From NCBI GenBank assembly GCA_030272155.1, contig CP126206.1:992001-1056000 (forward strand): 64,000 nt of DNA. Direction: 5' to 3'. The number at the start of each line of letters is the position of its first letter. Position 1 is the first letter of the stretch. A program made the translations under genes and the position numbers. This document shows, in pieces, positions 9,801-22,200 of the stretch. Under the pieces are notes generated by a model. It was not told the origin of the DNA. It worked only from the letters and a program-made list of their open reading frames with translations, and made no database searches. The DNA is from Tetradesmus obliquus (taxonomy: Eukaryota > Chlorophyta > Chlorophyceae > Sphaeropleales > Scenedesmaceae).

Positions 9801-11958
9801 TAGACAACAGGGGATGAGCCGCATGGTGGCGCAGAAGACATGCTTGTCAGCATTCAAACCGCTGCCACATCCGCTTCTCATGCGCTTGCAGGAACAGGCC
9901 GGACGCAGCACTCAGCGCTGCACATGCGGCTTCCTTGGCTGCACCAGCTGCCAGCAGCACAGATCAACTGCTGTGGTGAAGCACTGCGAGTGCAAGCCAG
10001 ACAGCTGCCGCAGCATGGCATGTGCAGCGCCCGCTTGCGCACACATTCTCTTGATGCCGCGGCGCTGCGCTGTGCCTGTTAGACAACAGGGCATGAGCCT
10101 CAAGGTGGCGCAGAACACGTTCATGTCAGCATCAAAACTGCTGCCACATTAGCCGCAAATGCGCTTGCAGGAACAGGCCGGACGCAGCACTCAGCGCTGC
10201 ACATGCGGCTTCCTTGGCTGCACCAGCTGCCAGCAGCACAGATCAACTGCTGTGGTGAAGCACTGCGAGTGCAAGCCAGACAGCTGCCGCAGCATGGCAT
10301 GCGCAGCGCCCGCTTGCACACACATTCTCTTGATGCCGCGGCGCTGCGCTGTGCCTGTTAGACAACAGGGCATGAGCCTCAAGGTGGCGCAGAACACGTT
10401 CATGTCAGCATCAAAACCGCTGCCACATCCGCTTCTCATGCGCTTGCAGGAACAGGCCGGACGCAGCACTCAGCGCTGCACATGCGGCTTCCTTGGCTGC
10501 ACCAGCTGCCAGCAGCACAGATCAACTGCTGTGGTGAAGCACTGCGAGTGCAAGCCAGACAGCTGCCGCAGCATGGCATGCGCAGCGCCCGCTTGCGCAC
10601 ACATTCTCTTGATGCCGCGGCGCTGCGCTGTGCCTGTTAGACAACAGGGCATGAGCCTCAAGGTGGCGCAGAACACATTCATGTCAGCATCAAAACCGCT
10701 GCCACATCCGCTTCTCATGCGCTTGCAGGAACAGGCCGGACGCAGCACTCAGCGCTGCACATGCGGCTTCCTTGGCTGCACCAGCTGCCAGCAGCACAGA
10801 TCAACTGCTGTGGTGAAGCACTGCGAGTGCAAGCCAGACAGCTGCCGCAGCATGGCATGCGCAGCGCCCGCTTGCGCACACATTCTCTTGATGCCGCGGC
10901 GCTGCGCTGTGCCTGTTAGACAACAGGGCATGAGCCTCAAGGTGGCGCAGAACACGTTCATGTCAGCATCAAAACTGCTGCCACATTAGCCGCAAATGCG
11001 CTTGCAGGAACAGGCCGGACGCAGCACTCAGCGCTGCACATGCGGCTTCCTTGGCTGCACCAGCTGCCAGCAGCACAGATCAACTGCTGTGGTGAAGCAC
11101 TGCGAGTGCAAGCCAGACAGCTGCCGCAGCATGGCATGCGCAGCGCCCGCTTGCGCACACATTCTCTTGATGCCGCGGCGCTGCGCTGTGCCTGTTAGAC
11201 AACAGGGCATGAGCCTCAAGGTGGCGCAGAACACGTTCATGTCAGCATCAAAACCGCTGCCACATCCGCTTCTCATGCGCTTGCAGGAACAGGCCGGACG
11301 CAGCACTCAGCGCTGCACATGCGGCTTCCTTGGCTGCACCAGCTGCCAGCAGCACAGATCAACTGCTGTGGTGAAGCACTGCGAGTGCAAGCCAGACAGC
11401 TGCCGCAGCATGGCATGCGCAGCGCCCGCTTGCACACACATTCTCTTGATGCCGCGGCGCTGCGCTGTGCCTGTTAGACAACAGGGGATGAGCCGCATGG
11501 TGGCGCAGAAGACATTCTTGTCAGCATTCAAACCGCTGCCACATCCGCTTCTCATGCGCTTGCAGGAACAGGCCGGACGCAGCACTCAGCGCTGCACATG
11601 CGGCTTCCTTGGCTGCACCAGCTGCCAGCAGCACAGATCAACTGCTGTGGTGAAGCACTGCGAGTGCAAGCCAGACAGCTGCCGCAGCATGGCATGCGCA
11701 GCGCCCGCTTGCGCACACATTCTCTTGATGCCGCGGCGCTGCGCTGTGCCTGTTAGACAACAAGGCATGAGCCTCAAGGTGGCGCAGAGCACATTCATGT
11801 CAGCATCAAAACTGCTGCCACATTAGCCGCAAATGCGCTTGCAGGAACAGGCCGGACGCAGCACTCAGCGCTGCACATGCGGCTTCCTTGGCTGCACCAG
11901 CTGCCAGCAGCACAGATCAACTGCTGTGGTGAAGCACTGCGAGTGCAAGCCAGACAGC
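6256..11958. repeat. 279-bp tandem repeat array, 21 units
   Basis: Units begin ATGCGCTTGCAGGAACAGG at 6267, 6546, 6825, 7104, 7383, 7662, 7941, 8215, 8492, 8771, 9050, 9329, 9603, 9880, 10159, 10438, 10717, 10996, 11275, 11554 and 11833 (the last truncated at 11958). Spacing is 279 bp except after 7941 and 9329 (274 bp: a 5-nt loss) and after 8215 and 9603 (277 bp: a 2-nt loss). Because 279 is 3 x 93, one frame gives a 93-residue Cys-rich repeat. Some junctions read CACATCCGCTTCTC (open) and others CACATTAGCCGCAA (TAG stop). Units differ by scattered substitutions, often nonsynonymous in that frame, so it behaves like a satellite. Confidence 0.9.
7383..10158. repeat. 1,388-bp higher-order repeat, two copies
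   Basis: The five-unit block 7383-8770 is repeated at 8771-10158 with the same two deletions at the same places (274- and 277-bp spacings) and identical translations over the first 251 codons. Differences cluster in the fourth unit: one copy ends like the LKVAQNTFMS variant, the other like the RMVAQKTCLS variant, as expected of gene conversion between units. Confidence 0.85.
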
Positions 11959-11987
11959 TTCATTCATTCATTCATTCATTCTTTCAT
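11959..11987. repeat. (ATTC)n microsatellite at the end of the 279-bp array
   Basis: A short CATT/ATTC run starts exactly where the last 279-bp unit breaks off after CCAGACAGCT. The mirror copy is at 25282-25310. Confidence 0.8.
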
Positions 11988-12104
11988 ACACGTGCGCTTG
12001 CCCTTCCATGCATTTTACATCAAATATGCGTAGAACTTCTACCTTGTAACACACCCAAACACGCGCACACACAAACACAGGGCTGCACAGAAGCGCAAGA
12101 CACT

Positions 12105-14050
12105 GTGCCGCAGGCTGCGGCTCAACCTGGCGCCATTGCTGCCATTTAGCAGCTGAATGAATGAATGTGCTACGCCTGATGTAATCACACTCAACACCCG
12201 CGTAAAGGCATGGGGCATTTATGGCGATGAGGACACCTCATGCGCCTCCACGCCTCCTTCCTTTCCCAGCAGCTGCCCAAACAGCTGCGCACACAGTGCA
12301 GATGCTGTTCTGTCAGCGGTGAGCAGCAATGACTGATAGCTGCTGTGTATGGGGCGCCAGCGCACACTGGCCACCTGCTTGCAGGCACACACATGCCCCA
12401 GCTTGCTCCGGCTGCGCTGCGCTGCCTGGCCACCGTCACAGCAGCGCAAGACACCTGCGGCTCAACCTGGCGCCATTGCCTGCAACCCAGCAGCCGAATG
12501 AACGAATGTGCTACGCGTGGTGTGATCACACTCAACACCCGCGCAAGCAAAGGCAGGGGACGTTTATGGCGATGAGGACACCTCATGCGCCTCCACGCCT
12601 CCTCCCTTTCCCAGCAGCTGCCCAAACAGCTGCGCACACAGCGCAGATGCTGTTCTGTCAGCGGTGAGCAGCAATGATTGATTGCTGCTGTGTATGGGGC
12701 GCCAGCGCACACTGGCCACCTGCTTGCAGGCACACACATGCCCCAGCTTGCTCCAGCTGCGCTGCGCTGCCTGGCCACCGTCACAGCAGCGCAAGACACC
12801 TGCGGCTCAACCTGGCGCCATTGCCGGCAACCCAGCAGCCGAATGAACGAATGTGCTACGCGTGGTGTGATCACACTCAACACCCGCGCAAGCAAAGGCA
12901 GGGGACGTTTATGGCGATGAGGACACCTCATGCGCCTCCACGCCTCCTCCCTTTCCCAGCAGCTGCCCAAACAGCTGCGCACACAGCGCAGATGCTGTTC
13001 TGTCAGCGGTGAGCAGCAATGATTGATTGCTGCTGTGTATGGGGCGCCAGCGCACACTGGCCACCTGCTTGCAGGCACACACATGCCCCAGCTTGCTCCA
13101 GCTGCGCTGCGCTGCCTGGCCACCGTCACAGCAGCGCGAGACACCTGCGGCTCAACCTGGCGCCATTGCTGCCATTTAGCAGCTGAATGAATGAATGTGC
13201 TACGCCTGATGTGATCACACTCAACACCCGCGTAAAGGCATGGGGCGTTTATGGCGATGAGGACACCTCATGCGCCTCCACGCCTCCTCCCTTTCCCAGC
13301 AGCTGCCCAAACAGCTGCGCACACAGCGCAGATGCTGTTCTGCCAGCGGTGAGCAGCAATGACAGACCGCTGCTGTGCATGCGGCGCCAGCGCACACTGG
13401 CCACCTGCTTGCAGGCACACACATGCCCCAGCTTGCTCCGGCTGCGCTGCGCTGCCTGGCCACCGTCACAGCAGCGCAAGACACCTGCGGCTCAACCTGG
13501 CGCCATTGCCTGCAACCCAGCAGCCGAATGAACGAATGTGCTACGCGTGGTGTGATCACACTCAACACCCGCGCAAGCAAAGGCAGGGGACGTTTATGGC
13601 GATGAGGACACCTCATGCGCCTCCACGCCTCCTCCCTTTCCCAGCAGCTGCCCAAACAGCTGCGCACACAGCGCAGATGCTGTTCTGTCAGCGGTGAGCA
13701 GCAATGATTGATTGCTGCTGTGTATGGGGCGCCAGCGCACACTGGCCACCTGCTTGCAGGCACACACATGCCCCAGCTTGCTCCAGCTGCGCTGCGCTGC
13801 CTGGCCAGGCCATGGCCATTGTCACAGCAGCGCAAAACGCCTGCGGCGTAACCTAGTGTCATTGACTGCACCCCAGCGGCTGAATGAATGACTAGCTTCG
13901 CGTTGTGTGTTCACACGCAACGCCCGCATAACTCAAGGAAGGGTGTGTGTGTAGCGATATCGCATCATCGATGAGGACACCTCATGCGCCTCCACGCCTC
14001 CCACCATGCCCAGCAGCTGCCCAAACAGCTGCGCACACATTGTCTTTGCT
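12105..14050. repeat. 345-bp tandem repeat array, about 6 units
   Basis: The landmark GATGAGGACACCTCATGCG occurs at 12226, 12571, 12916, 13256, 13601 and 13970, giving spacings of 345, 345, 340, 345 and 369 bp. The landmark contains a 5-bp stem TGAGG/CCTCA. Because 345 is a multiple of 3, several frames stay open across units on both strands (up to 317 codons), but they lack any family motif and are not called as genes. 14060-14539 to the right shows no gene. Confidence 0.85.
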
Positions 14051-14547
14051 CCTGTGAAGCAGGGCTGCCATTTATTTTCCGTTTGGGTAGGCATGCAGGG
14101 TGTGCGCATTGTGTGCTTCCCTGTCATGCATATGATACCCTCTTTCTCTCAGTCACCGCTTACTATGTCATCGGCTTGCTGTGGTATGCAGCCATACAAG
14201 CCGACAGGCTGCGGCCTGGTATACCTGTGGTTTGACTGAATTGTGTGAACACGTCAAGACTCAAGGCTCTGGAGCTGCTCTCGTGCATCCCATTGTCGCG
14301 TCTGCTGCTGCTGCCTGCAATGTTTGGAGGTTTTGACGTATATTAGACTGCACAGAAGCAGCAGTTTGATCTGCTGGATCTCTGGAGAGATGTCAGCAAT
14401 GCAAGAGCAACGCAGGTACCTGCACCGGTGCAGCCCCTGAGAAAAGTATCAGGCGGGTATACCAATGAGCATCAAACTCAAAGTCGACTGATGTAATAAT
14501 TTCTTTTTCAGGTTGGTGAGCTAGCAATCACATAGTCTATATGGCAC

Positions 14548-17500
14548 CAGGGGTGTTCCATTTCAGGTTTTTGGATCCTCGTGAAAGAAATTTCATGAAA
14601 TCTGAAATGAAATTGAAAAGTGAAACGCGGAACGTGTAATAGTGAAAGATGGCTGAGCAGCAGCAACAACCAGCGGGCGGGCAAGTTCAAACTGCAAGCT
14701 CTGCCCGAGTCGGACTCGCGCGTTCACGGCACGCACTCGGCAACGATGATGAAACGTCTAACAAGAAGCAAAAGGGTGCAGCCCCCAGCTTTGCTCGCGA
14801 CTGGATCAAGAAGGTTCAGGGCAAGCCCCACTGCACCCACTGCAACGAGAGCGTGTCTACTAACATTACGCGCGCCAAACTCCACCTGCTGAAATGCCGT
14901 AAGTTCCTTGAGAGCGAAGCAGCACAGGCAGAGGCGGACAACGGCAACAAAGAGGTTCAGCAGGCTCTGCTGGAGCACAGCAGCAGGTGAGATGCAGCAG
15001 CGACTGCAACAGCAGCAGCAGCAGCGGCAGCAATCATGATTGCGCTATGCAACATATCTGCTCACACTCCAAGTGTCCTTGCAGGCTTGGCCGGCAGGCG
15101 ACACTCACTGGCCTGCTAAAAGGTGGCAGCAGCAGCGGTGCTGGTAGCAGTGCTGGCAGCGGCAGCGGCAGCGGCAGCGGCAGCGGCAGCGGCAGCGGCA
15201 GCGGGGACGGTGGTGGGGTGCCCTTCGTCAAAAAGTGGCCCAAGTTCACCAAGGAGGACTTTGAGGAGGCCAACACCCTCCTGGCCACAGCCATTTACTG
15301 CTGCAACCTGCCCATGACCATCGTTGAGCACCCGGACTTCCTGAAGTTCATCTACGGGGTGGCACCCTGGATGCAGGGCAAGCTGATTGGCCGCAAGGCC
15401 CTGGCAACCACGATGCTGGACAAGGTCTATGGCATGACTCGAAAGGAGGTGCAGCAGTTCCTGGACAAGCAGGTGATTGTCTGTAGGGATCCAAACATTG
15501 ATATGCTGTTGCCAGCTCAGCAGTGTGCGATCACCGTCGGGGCTGACAGCGGCAGTCCATGCGCCCCTGTCCATATGCAGCAGCGCATTCCTGCACAGCA
15601 ACATCTTGCACAAACAGTTTGTGGTTGCGTGCAGGATTTTGTGGCCACCAGCTCTGACGCCTGGTCCAGCGAGCACAATGCTGGCGCGCATGTGCTGAAC
15701 GTGAACGCCATGGCCAATGGCACCAGCGTGTTCCTGGACATGGTGTTCACTGGTGCTGACAGCCACACTGGCAACTACATTGCCACCCAGGTGGGTGTTC
15801 TGTGCAATGCAGTTGCCAGCAGTGCTAGATTGTGGCTGTGCTGAAGTTGTACGCTTGCTGACCCACAAAGTGCATCCAAGCTTCTGCAGGTTTTGACATT
15901 GCTGAGTTTCAGCTGCAATGATCTACCAGTGTTGGCAAACACAACTTTGCTGCTGCATCACCTGCAATGCCGCAGGTGGAGGGTGTGCTGGGTGATTGGC
16001 AGCTCAAGGAGAAGACGGTCAGCTTTGTCACTGATTGGGGCAGCAACATGATGAAGGCTGGCGACAGCCTGAAGGAGATGCTGGGCAACTACGTCGGCAG
16101 CGTCAACTGCCTGCAGCACCTGATCAGCAACGGCCTCAAGGACTTTGCCAAGAACGAGTCCCTGGCCAGCGTCATCTCCAAGGCAAAGGAGGTGGTTCAG
16201 TACGTGACAGGCCACTGCGCTCCCCGCGCCATCTATGACGAGAAGAAGAAGGAGCTGCACGGCACAGCGCTCATCAAGGCTGGCGCAACACGCTTTGGCA
16301 GCAACGTGCTAGCCATGGAATCAGTGGAGCGCAACGAGTGAGTTGGCAGCAGTGCTTTAAGTCTTATGAGTGCAGCTTGCTGGGTGTGCTGCTGTGCTGG
16401 CTGCATGTGTTTTACGGCAAGCGTGTGGGCTGCAGCAGTCAGATGACACAATGTGCTGCAAGGCCATGCCCTCAAGCTACATGCGCTGCCTGTGCTGCAT
16501 TCTCACAGGAAGGTGCTGCGAGCCACTGTCGGCAGCGCTGAGTACGACGCATACATCCAAAAGCAGAGCAAGGCAGCAGACAAGGCAGCAGCGGTCAAGA
16601 TCAAGGGGCTCATAAATGACACCAGCTCCACCCTGTTCAGTGATACGAAATGGGCTGTGGACACCCTGGCCCCCTTCCAGTCAGCCATCAAAGAGGTGAG
16701 GTGTGCGCTGAACACAGCAACATAGCCGCACTGTGCTCTTGGGTGTAGCACTGGCGCAATTTTTCAGCATGCACAGTTGCACAGCACAGCATGCAATGAC
16801 GTAGAAAACAATCCTTAACATTGCAAAGTATGCTGCTTAACATTGCAAAGTATGCTGCTATGTCCAATGTGTGCTGCTACCCTGCAGGTTGAAGGGGACA
16901 CTGCCAAGCTGTCTGACGCCTACTACACACTGCAGGTGCTCAACAAGCACGTGAAGAAGATCAAGGCTGTGCAAGGCAGCCTCGTGCACGTGCTGGAGGA
17001 TGACGACACGCCTGTGCAGACTCAGCTGCTGGCGCTTGACTTTGTCAACAGCGGCTTCGATGAGGCCTGGGAGCAGCGCACAAAGCAGGCGTGCACGGAC
17101 ATGGTGGTAGCAGCAGCGATCCTGGACCCCAGGTGTGTATGGTGATCACATGCAGGCCAGAGTGAACATGTGGCTTCTGAAATGCAGCTTCAGCAACAGT
17201 AGTAGCAGCAGTTTGTTGTTGCACAGGTACATTCATGATTTGCACACATGTAGCAAGGCTAGTCACAAACAGTTTGTTGCAGCTGCACATAACCACATGA
17301 TCAGCATCTAGGTGTGCTTGTCCTGCATGCAGGTACAAGCACAAGATTGACAGCATGCCACCCGAAGACCTTACGCGCGGGGAGGCCTTCATTGAGAAGC
17401 TGGCAGGACGCATGTTTGGGCAGGAGGGTCAGATAAAGGCGACGGTAGGTGGCAACGCGCAGTACAACATGCCCAGCGTTGCACATTCAACTTCTATCTG

Positions 17501-18046
17501 TCAGAATGTGGGTGATGCAGCCTTCGTTGCATCATGCTGCAGTGTTTGTGGCAGGGAACGTGTCGTGGCTTGTTCACATTGAGCGATCTTCTTGCTGAAC
17601 TTCGTGCATCGCTGCATTGCAGATGCGTCAAGTGTCTGTCTCTGTGGTGTTGTTCAATGTCGCATGCAGGCGCAGCTGATGCTGTACAAAAATGATCCAG
17701 ACAAGATAGGGGCGAAGGCAACAGCAGTGGCTGCCACGCTCACGGGCGGCGGCCTGACAGTGTCGCCTGTGATGTTCTGGAAGGACATCAGCCACAGCTG
17801 TGCTGAGCTGTCAAAAGTGGCGCGCATGCTGCTGTTCATCCCTCCTGCCAGCGCCACCAGCGAGCGCGTCTTCAGCGCTGTGGGCCGTGTGTGGGACTGC
17901 AGCCGCAGCCGCATGACGAGCACACGCGTGCGCAAGCTGCTGTTCATTTACTTCAACAGCAAGGCCCTCAGCCGCGATGGTGCAGTGCGCGATGCAGAGG
18001 ACTTCGCAAAGTACCAGGAGTGGCTGGACAGCATCATAGAAGACGA

Positions 18047-18077
<31 letters not shown>

Positions 18078-18244
18078 GGAGAGGGGGAGGAGCAGCAGCA
18101 GGGGTAGCGCAGCATGCTACCTGGATCATGACACAAGATGAGCAGCAGCAGAGTGGCACTGAGCTGGGAATGTGGCTTTGTTTTGCATATGTTCATGCTT
18201 GCTTGTACTAACCGGTGATGTGTACAGTTATTGTTGGCATAAGT

Positions 18245-18282
<38 letters not shown>

Positions 18283-18607
18283 GTGAGTTGGTCTTGACAG
18301 GAGCGCCCTCCTGCCCCCCACGTGGCAGCAAGCTGCAGGGAGCGCCTTGCAGTTCACTGCAGTAGGTTGCTTTGCATGGGTTCCAGGGGCCTCTGCTATG
18401 CTGTAACCCCTAAAAGATATATTGTAATGCTAATCGACTATTTCTGATATATCCTTGCGTGAGCCAACGCGTTCCTCGCTCTCCAAAAGCCCATTTCGCT
18501 GTCATTTCACTTCGCGCAGTGGAGCCCAGATCGATTGAAATTTGAAATGAAATTTCAGTGAAATTACTGAAACAACTAAAAGTGAAATCTGTAACGGCAC
18601 ACCCCTG
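14548..18607 (+). mobile_element. hAT transposon copy A (full length, 4,060 bp)
   Basis: Terminal inverted repeats begin CAGGGGTGTTCC (5', 14548) and CAGGGGTGTGCC (3', read on the minus strand from 18607), typical hAT ends. Subterminal DNA on both sides is rich in GAAAT/ATTTC motifs. The left flank is TATGGCAC (14540-14547). The right flank is GTTTGAAC, which does not match, because the element's right side was exchanged in a later rearrangement. Its missing TATGGCAC duplicate survives at 25809-25816 next to an 85-bp remnant of the element's 3' end. An (ATG)n run lies at 18245-18282. Confidence 0.92.
14649..18107 (+). CDS. hAT transposase, copy A
   Basis: Eight exons in consistent phase: 14649..14986, 15085..15472, 15635..15790, 15976..16337, 16509..16695, 16888..17132, 17333..17444, 17670..18107, giving 741 aa without a stop. 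In order: a BED zinc finger (W52, C62-x2-C65-x13-H79-x3-C83); a Gly-Ser linker; an RNase-H-like core with a likely first catalytic Asp at 250 (SSDAW) and second at 314 (FVTDWGSN); the conserved C339-x2-H342; and a C-terminal hAT dimerisation region (FWKDISHSCAELSKVARM, then PPASATSERVFSAVGR). Glu661 in SERVFS is the likely third catalytic residue by family alignment. A polyGln/Glu tail follows. It should cut and rejoin the element DNA in the nucleus. TGTAA at 18402 may end the transcript. All key residues are present, so the copy could be active. Confidence 0.92.
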
Positions 18608-18661
18608 GTTTGAACGACACAGCTGCAGCTGTTACATAACATCTGGGCCAGCAGTGCCATA
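18608..18661. other. 54-bp palindrome spacer (inverted orientation)
   Basis: The non-palindromic centre between copies A and B starts GTTTGAAC and ends GTGCCATA. It is the exact reverse complement of 25809-25862. It consists of two 8-bp target-site duplications around 38 bp of former chromosomal DNA. Confidence 0.93.
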
Positions 18662-18986
18662 CAGGGGTGTGCCGTTACAGATTTCACTTTTAGTTGTTTC
18701 AGTAATTTCACTGAAATTTCATTTCAAATTTCAATCGATCTGGGCTCCACTGCGCGAAGTGAAATGACAGCGAAATGGGCTTTTGGAGAGCGAGGAACGC
18801 GTTGGCTCACGCAAGGATATATCAGAAATAGTCGATTAGCATTACAATATATCTTTTAGGGGTTACAGCATAGCAGAGGCCCCTGGAACCCATGCAAAGC
18901 AACCTACTGCAGTGAACTGCAAGGCGCTCCCTGCAGCTTGCTGCCACGTGGGGGGCAGGAGGGCGCTCCTGTCAAGACCAACTCAC

Positions 18987-19024
<38 letters not shown>

Positions 19025-19191
19025 ACTTATGCCAACAATAACTGTACACATCACCGGTTAGTACAAGCAAGCATGAACATATGCAAAACAAAGCCACATT
19101 CCCAGCTCAGTGCCACTCTGCTGCTGCTCATCTTGTGTCATGATCCAGGTAGCATGCTGCGCTACCCCTGCTGCTGCTCCTCCCCCTCTCC

Positions 19192-19222
<31 letters not shown>

Positions 19223-22200
19223 TCGTCTTCTATGATGCTGTCCAGCCACTCCTGGTACTTTGCGAAGTCCTCTGCATCGCGCACTGCACCATCGCGGCTG
19301 AGGGCCTTGCTGTTGAAGTAAATGAACAGCAGCTTGCGCACGCGTGTGCTCGTCATGCGGCTGCGGCTGCAGTCCCACACACGGCCCACAGCGCTGAAGA
19401 CGCGCTCGCTGGTGGCGCTGGCAGGAGGGATGAACAGCAGCATGCGCGCCACTTTTGACAGCTCAGCACAGCTGTGGCTGATGTCCTTCCAGAACATCAC
19501 AGGCGACACTGTCAGGCCGCCGCCCGTGAGCGTGGCAGCCACTGCTGTTGCCTTCGCCCCTATCTTGTCTGGATCATTTTTGTACAGCATCAGCTGCGCC
19601 TGCATGCGACATTGAACAACACCACAGAGACAGACACTTGACGCATCTGCAATGCAGCGATGCACGAAGTTCAGCAAGAAGATCGCTCAATGTGAACAAG
19701 CCACGACACGTTCCCTGCCACAAACACTGCAGCATGATGCAACGAAGGCTGCATCACCCACATTCTGACAGATAGAAGTTGAATGTGCAACGCTGGGCAT
19801 GTTGTACTGCGCGTTGCCACCTACCGTCGCCTTTATCTGACCCTCCTGCCCAAACATGCGTCCTGCCAGCTTCTCAATGAAGGCCTCCCCGCGCGTAAGG
19901 TCTTCGGGTGGCATGCTGTCAATCTTGTGCTTGTACCTGCATGCAGGACAAGCACACCTAGATGCTGATCATGTGGTTATGTGCAGCTGCAACAAACTGT
20001 TTGTGACTAGCCTTGCTACATGTGTGCAAATCATGAATGTACCTGTGCAACAACAAACTGCTGCTACTACTGTTGCTGAAGCTGCATTTCAGAAGCCACA
20101 TGTTCACTCTGGCCTGCATGTGATCACCATACACACCTGGGGTCCAGGATCGCTGCTGCTACCACCATGTCCGTGCACGCCTGCTTTGTGCGCTGCTCCC
20201 AGGCCTCATCGAAGCCGCTGTTGACAAAGTCAAGCGCCAGCAGCTGAGTCTGCACAGGCGTGTCGTCATCCTCCAGCACGTGCACGAGGCTGCCTTGCAC
20301 AGCCTTGATCTTCTTCACGTGCTTGTTGAGCACCTGCAGTGTGTAGTAGGCGTCAGACAGCTTGGCAGTGTCCCCTTCAACCTGCAGGGTAGCAGCACAC
20401 ATTGGACATAGCAGCATACTTTGCAATGTTAAGCAGCATACTTTGCAATGTTAAGGATTGTTTTCTACGTCATTGCATGCTGTGCTGTGCAACTGTGCAT
20501 GCTGAAAAATTGCGCCAGTGCTACACCCAAGAGCACAGTGCGGCTATGTTGCTGTGTTCAGCGCACACCTCACCTCTTTGATGGCTGACTGGAAGGGGGC
20601 CAGGGTGTCCACAGCCCATTTCGTATCACTGAACAGGGTGGAGCTGGTGTCATTTATGAGCCCCTTGATCTTGACCGCTGCTGCCTTGTCTGCTGCCTTG
20701 CTCTGCTTTTGGATGTATGCGTCGTACTCAGCGCTGCCGACAGTGGCTCGCAGCACCTTCCTGTGAGAATGCAGCACAGGCAGCGCATGTAGCTTGAGGG
20801 CATGGCCTTGCAGCACATTGTGTCATCTGACTGCTGCAGCCCACACGCTTGCCGTAAAACACATGCAGCCAGCACAGCAGCACACCCAGCAAGCTGCACT
20901 CATAAGACTTAAAGCACTGCTGCCAACTCACTCGTTGCGCTCCACTGATTCCATGGCTAGCACGTTGCTGCCAAAGCGTGTTGCGCCAGCCTTGATGAGC
21001 GCTGTGCCGTGCAGCTCCTTCTTCTTCTCGTCATAGATGGCGCGGGGAGCGCAGTGGCCTGTCACGTACTGAACCACCTCCTTTGCCTTGGAGATGACGC
21101 TGGCCAGGGACTCGTTCTTGGCAAAGTCCTTGAGGCCGTTGCTGATCAGGTGCTGCAGGCAGTTGACGCTGCCGACGTAGTTGCCCAGCATCTCCTTCAG
21201 GCTGTCGCCAGCCTTCATCATGTTGCTGCCCCAATCAGTGACAAAGCTGACCGTCTTCTCCTTGAGCTGCCAATCACCCAGCACACCCTCCACCTGCGGC
21301 ATTGCAGGTGATGCAGCAGCAAAGTTGTGTTTGCCAACACTGGTAGATCATTGCAGCTGAAACTCAGCAATGTCAAAACCTGCAGAAGCTTGGATGCACT
21401 TTGTGGGTCAGCAAGCGTACAACTTCAGCACAGCCACAATCTAGCACTGCTGGCAACTGCATTGCACAGAACACCCACCTGGGTGGCAATGTAGTTGCCA
21501 GTGTGGCTGTCAGCACCAGTGAACACCATGTCCAGGAACACGCTGGTGCCATTGGCCATGGCGTTCACGTTCAGCACATGCGCGCCAGCATTGTGCTCGC
21601 TGGACCAGGCGTCAGAGCTGGTGGCCACAAAATCCTGCACGCAACCACAAACTGTTTGTGCAAGATGTTGCTGTGCAGGAATGCGCTGCTGCATATGGAC
21701 AGGGGCGCATGGACTGCCGCTGTCAGCCCCGACGGTGATCGCACACTGCTGAGCTGGCAACAGCATATCAATGTTTGGATCCCTACAGACAATCACCTGC
21801 TTGTCCAGGAACTGCTGCACCTCCTTTCGAGTCATGCCATAGACCTTGTCCAGCATCGTGGTTGCCAGGGCCTTGCGGCCAATCAGCTTGCCCTGCATCC
21901 AGGGTGCCACCCCGTAGATGAACTTCAGGAAGTCCGGGTGCTCAACGATGGTCATGGGCAGGTTGCAGCAGTAAATGGCTGTGGCCAGGAGGGTGTTGGC
22001 CTCCTCAAAGTCCTCCTTGGTGAACTTGGGCCACTTTTTGACGAAGGGCACCCCACCACCGTCCCCGCTGCCGCTGCCGCTGCCGCTGCCGCTGCCGCTG
22101 CCGCTGCCGCTGCCAGCACTGCTACCAGCACCGCTGCTGCTGCCACCTTTTAGCAGGCCAGTGAGTGTCGCCTGCCGGCCAAGCCTGCAAGGACACTTGG

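Larger units (their letters stand above)
11586..18607. repeat. left arm of the 7-kb palindrome
   Basis: Every position x in 11586-18607 pairs with 37269-x in 18662-25683. The constant sum holds for all reading frames checked along the arm, so there is no net indel, and translations are identical. The arm contains the end of the 279-bp array, an (ATTC)n run, the 345-bp array, about 480 bp of unremarkable DNA and hAT copy A. The match ends on the left at 11586 (11585 C does not pair with 25684). Confidence 0.9.

Noticed and set aside
6299-11798. Minus-strand 92-codon frames repeated every 279 bp
   Set aside because: They are shadows of the satellite period with a stop in every unit and no start or splice context.
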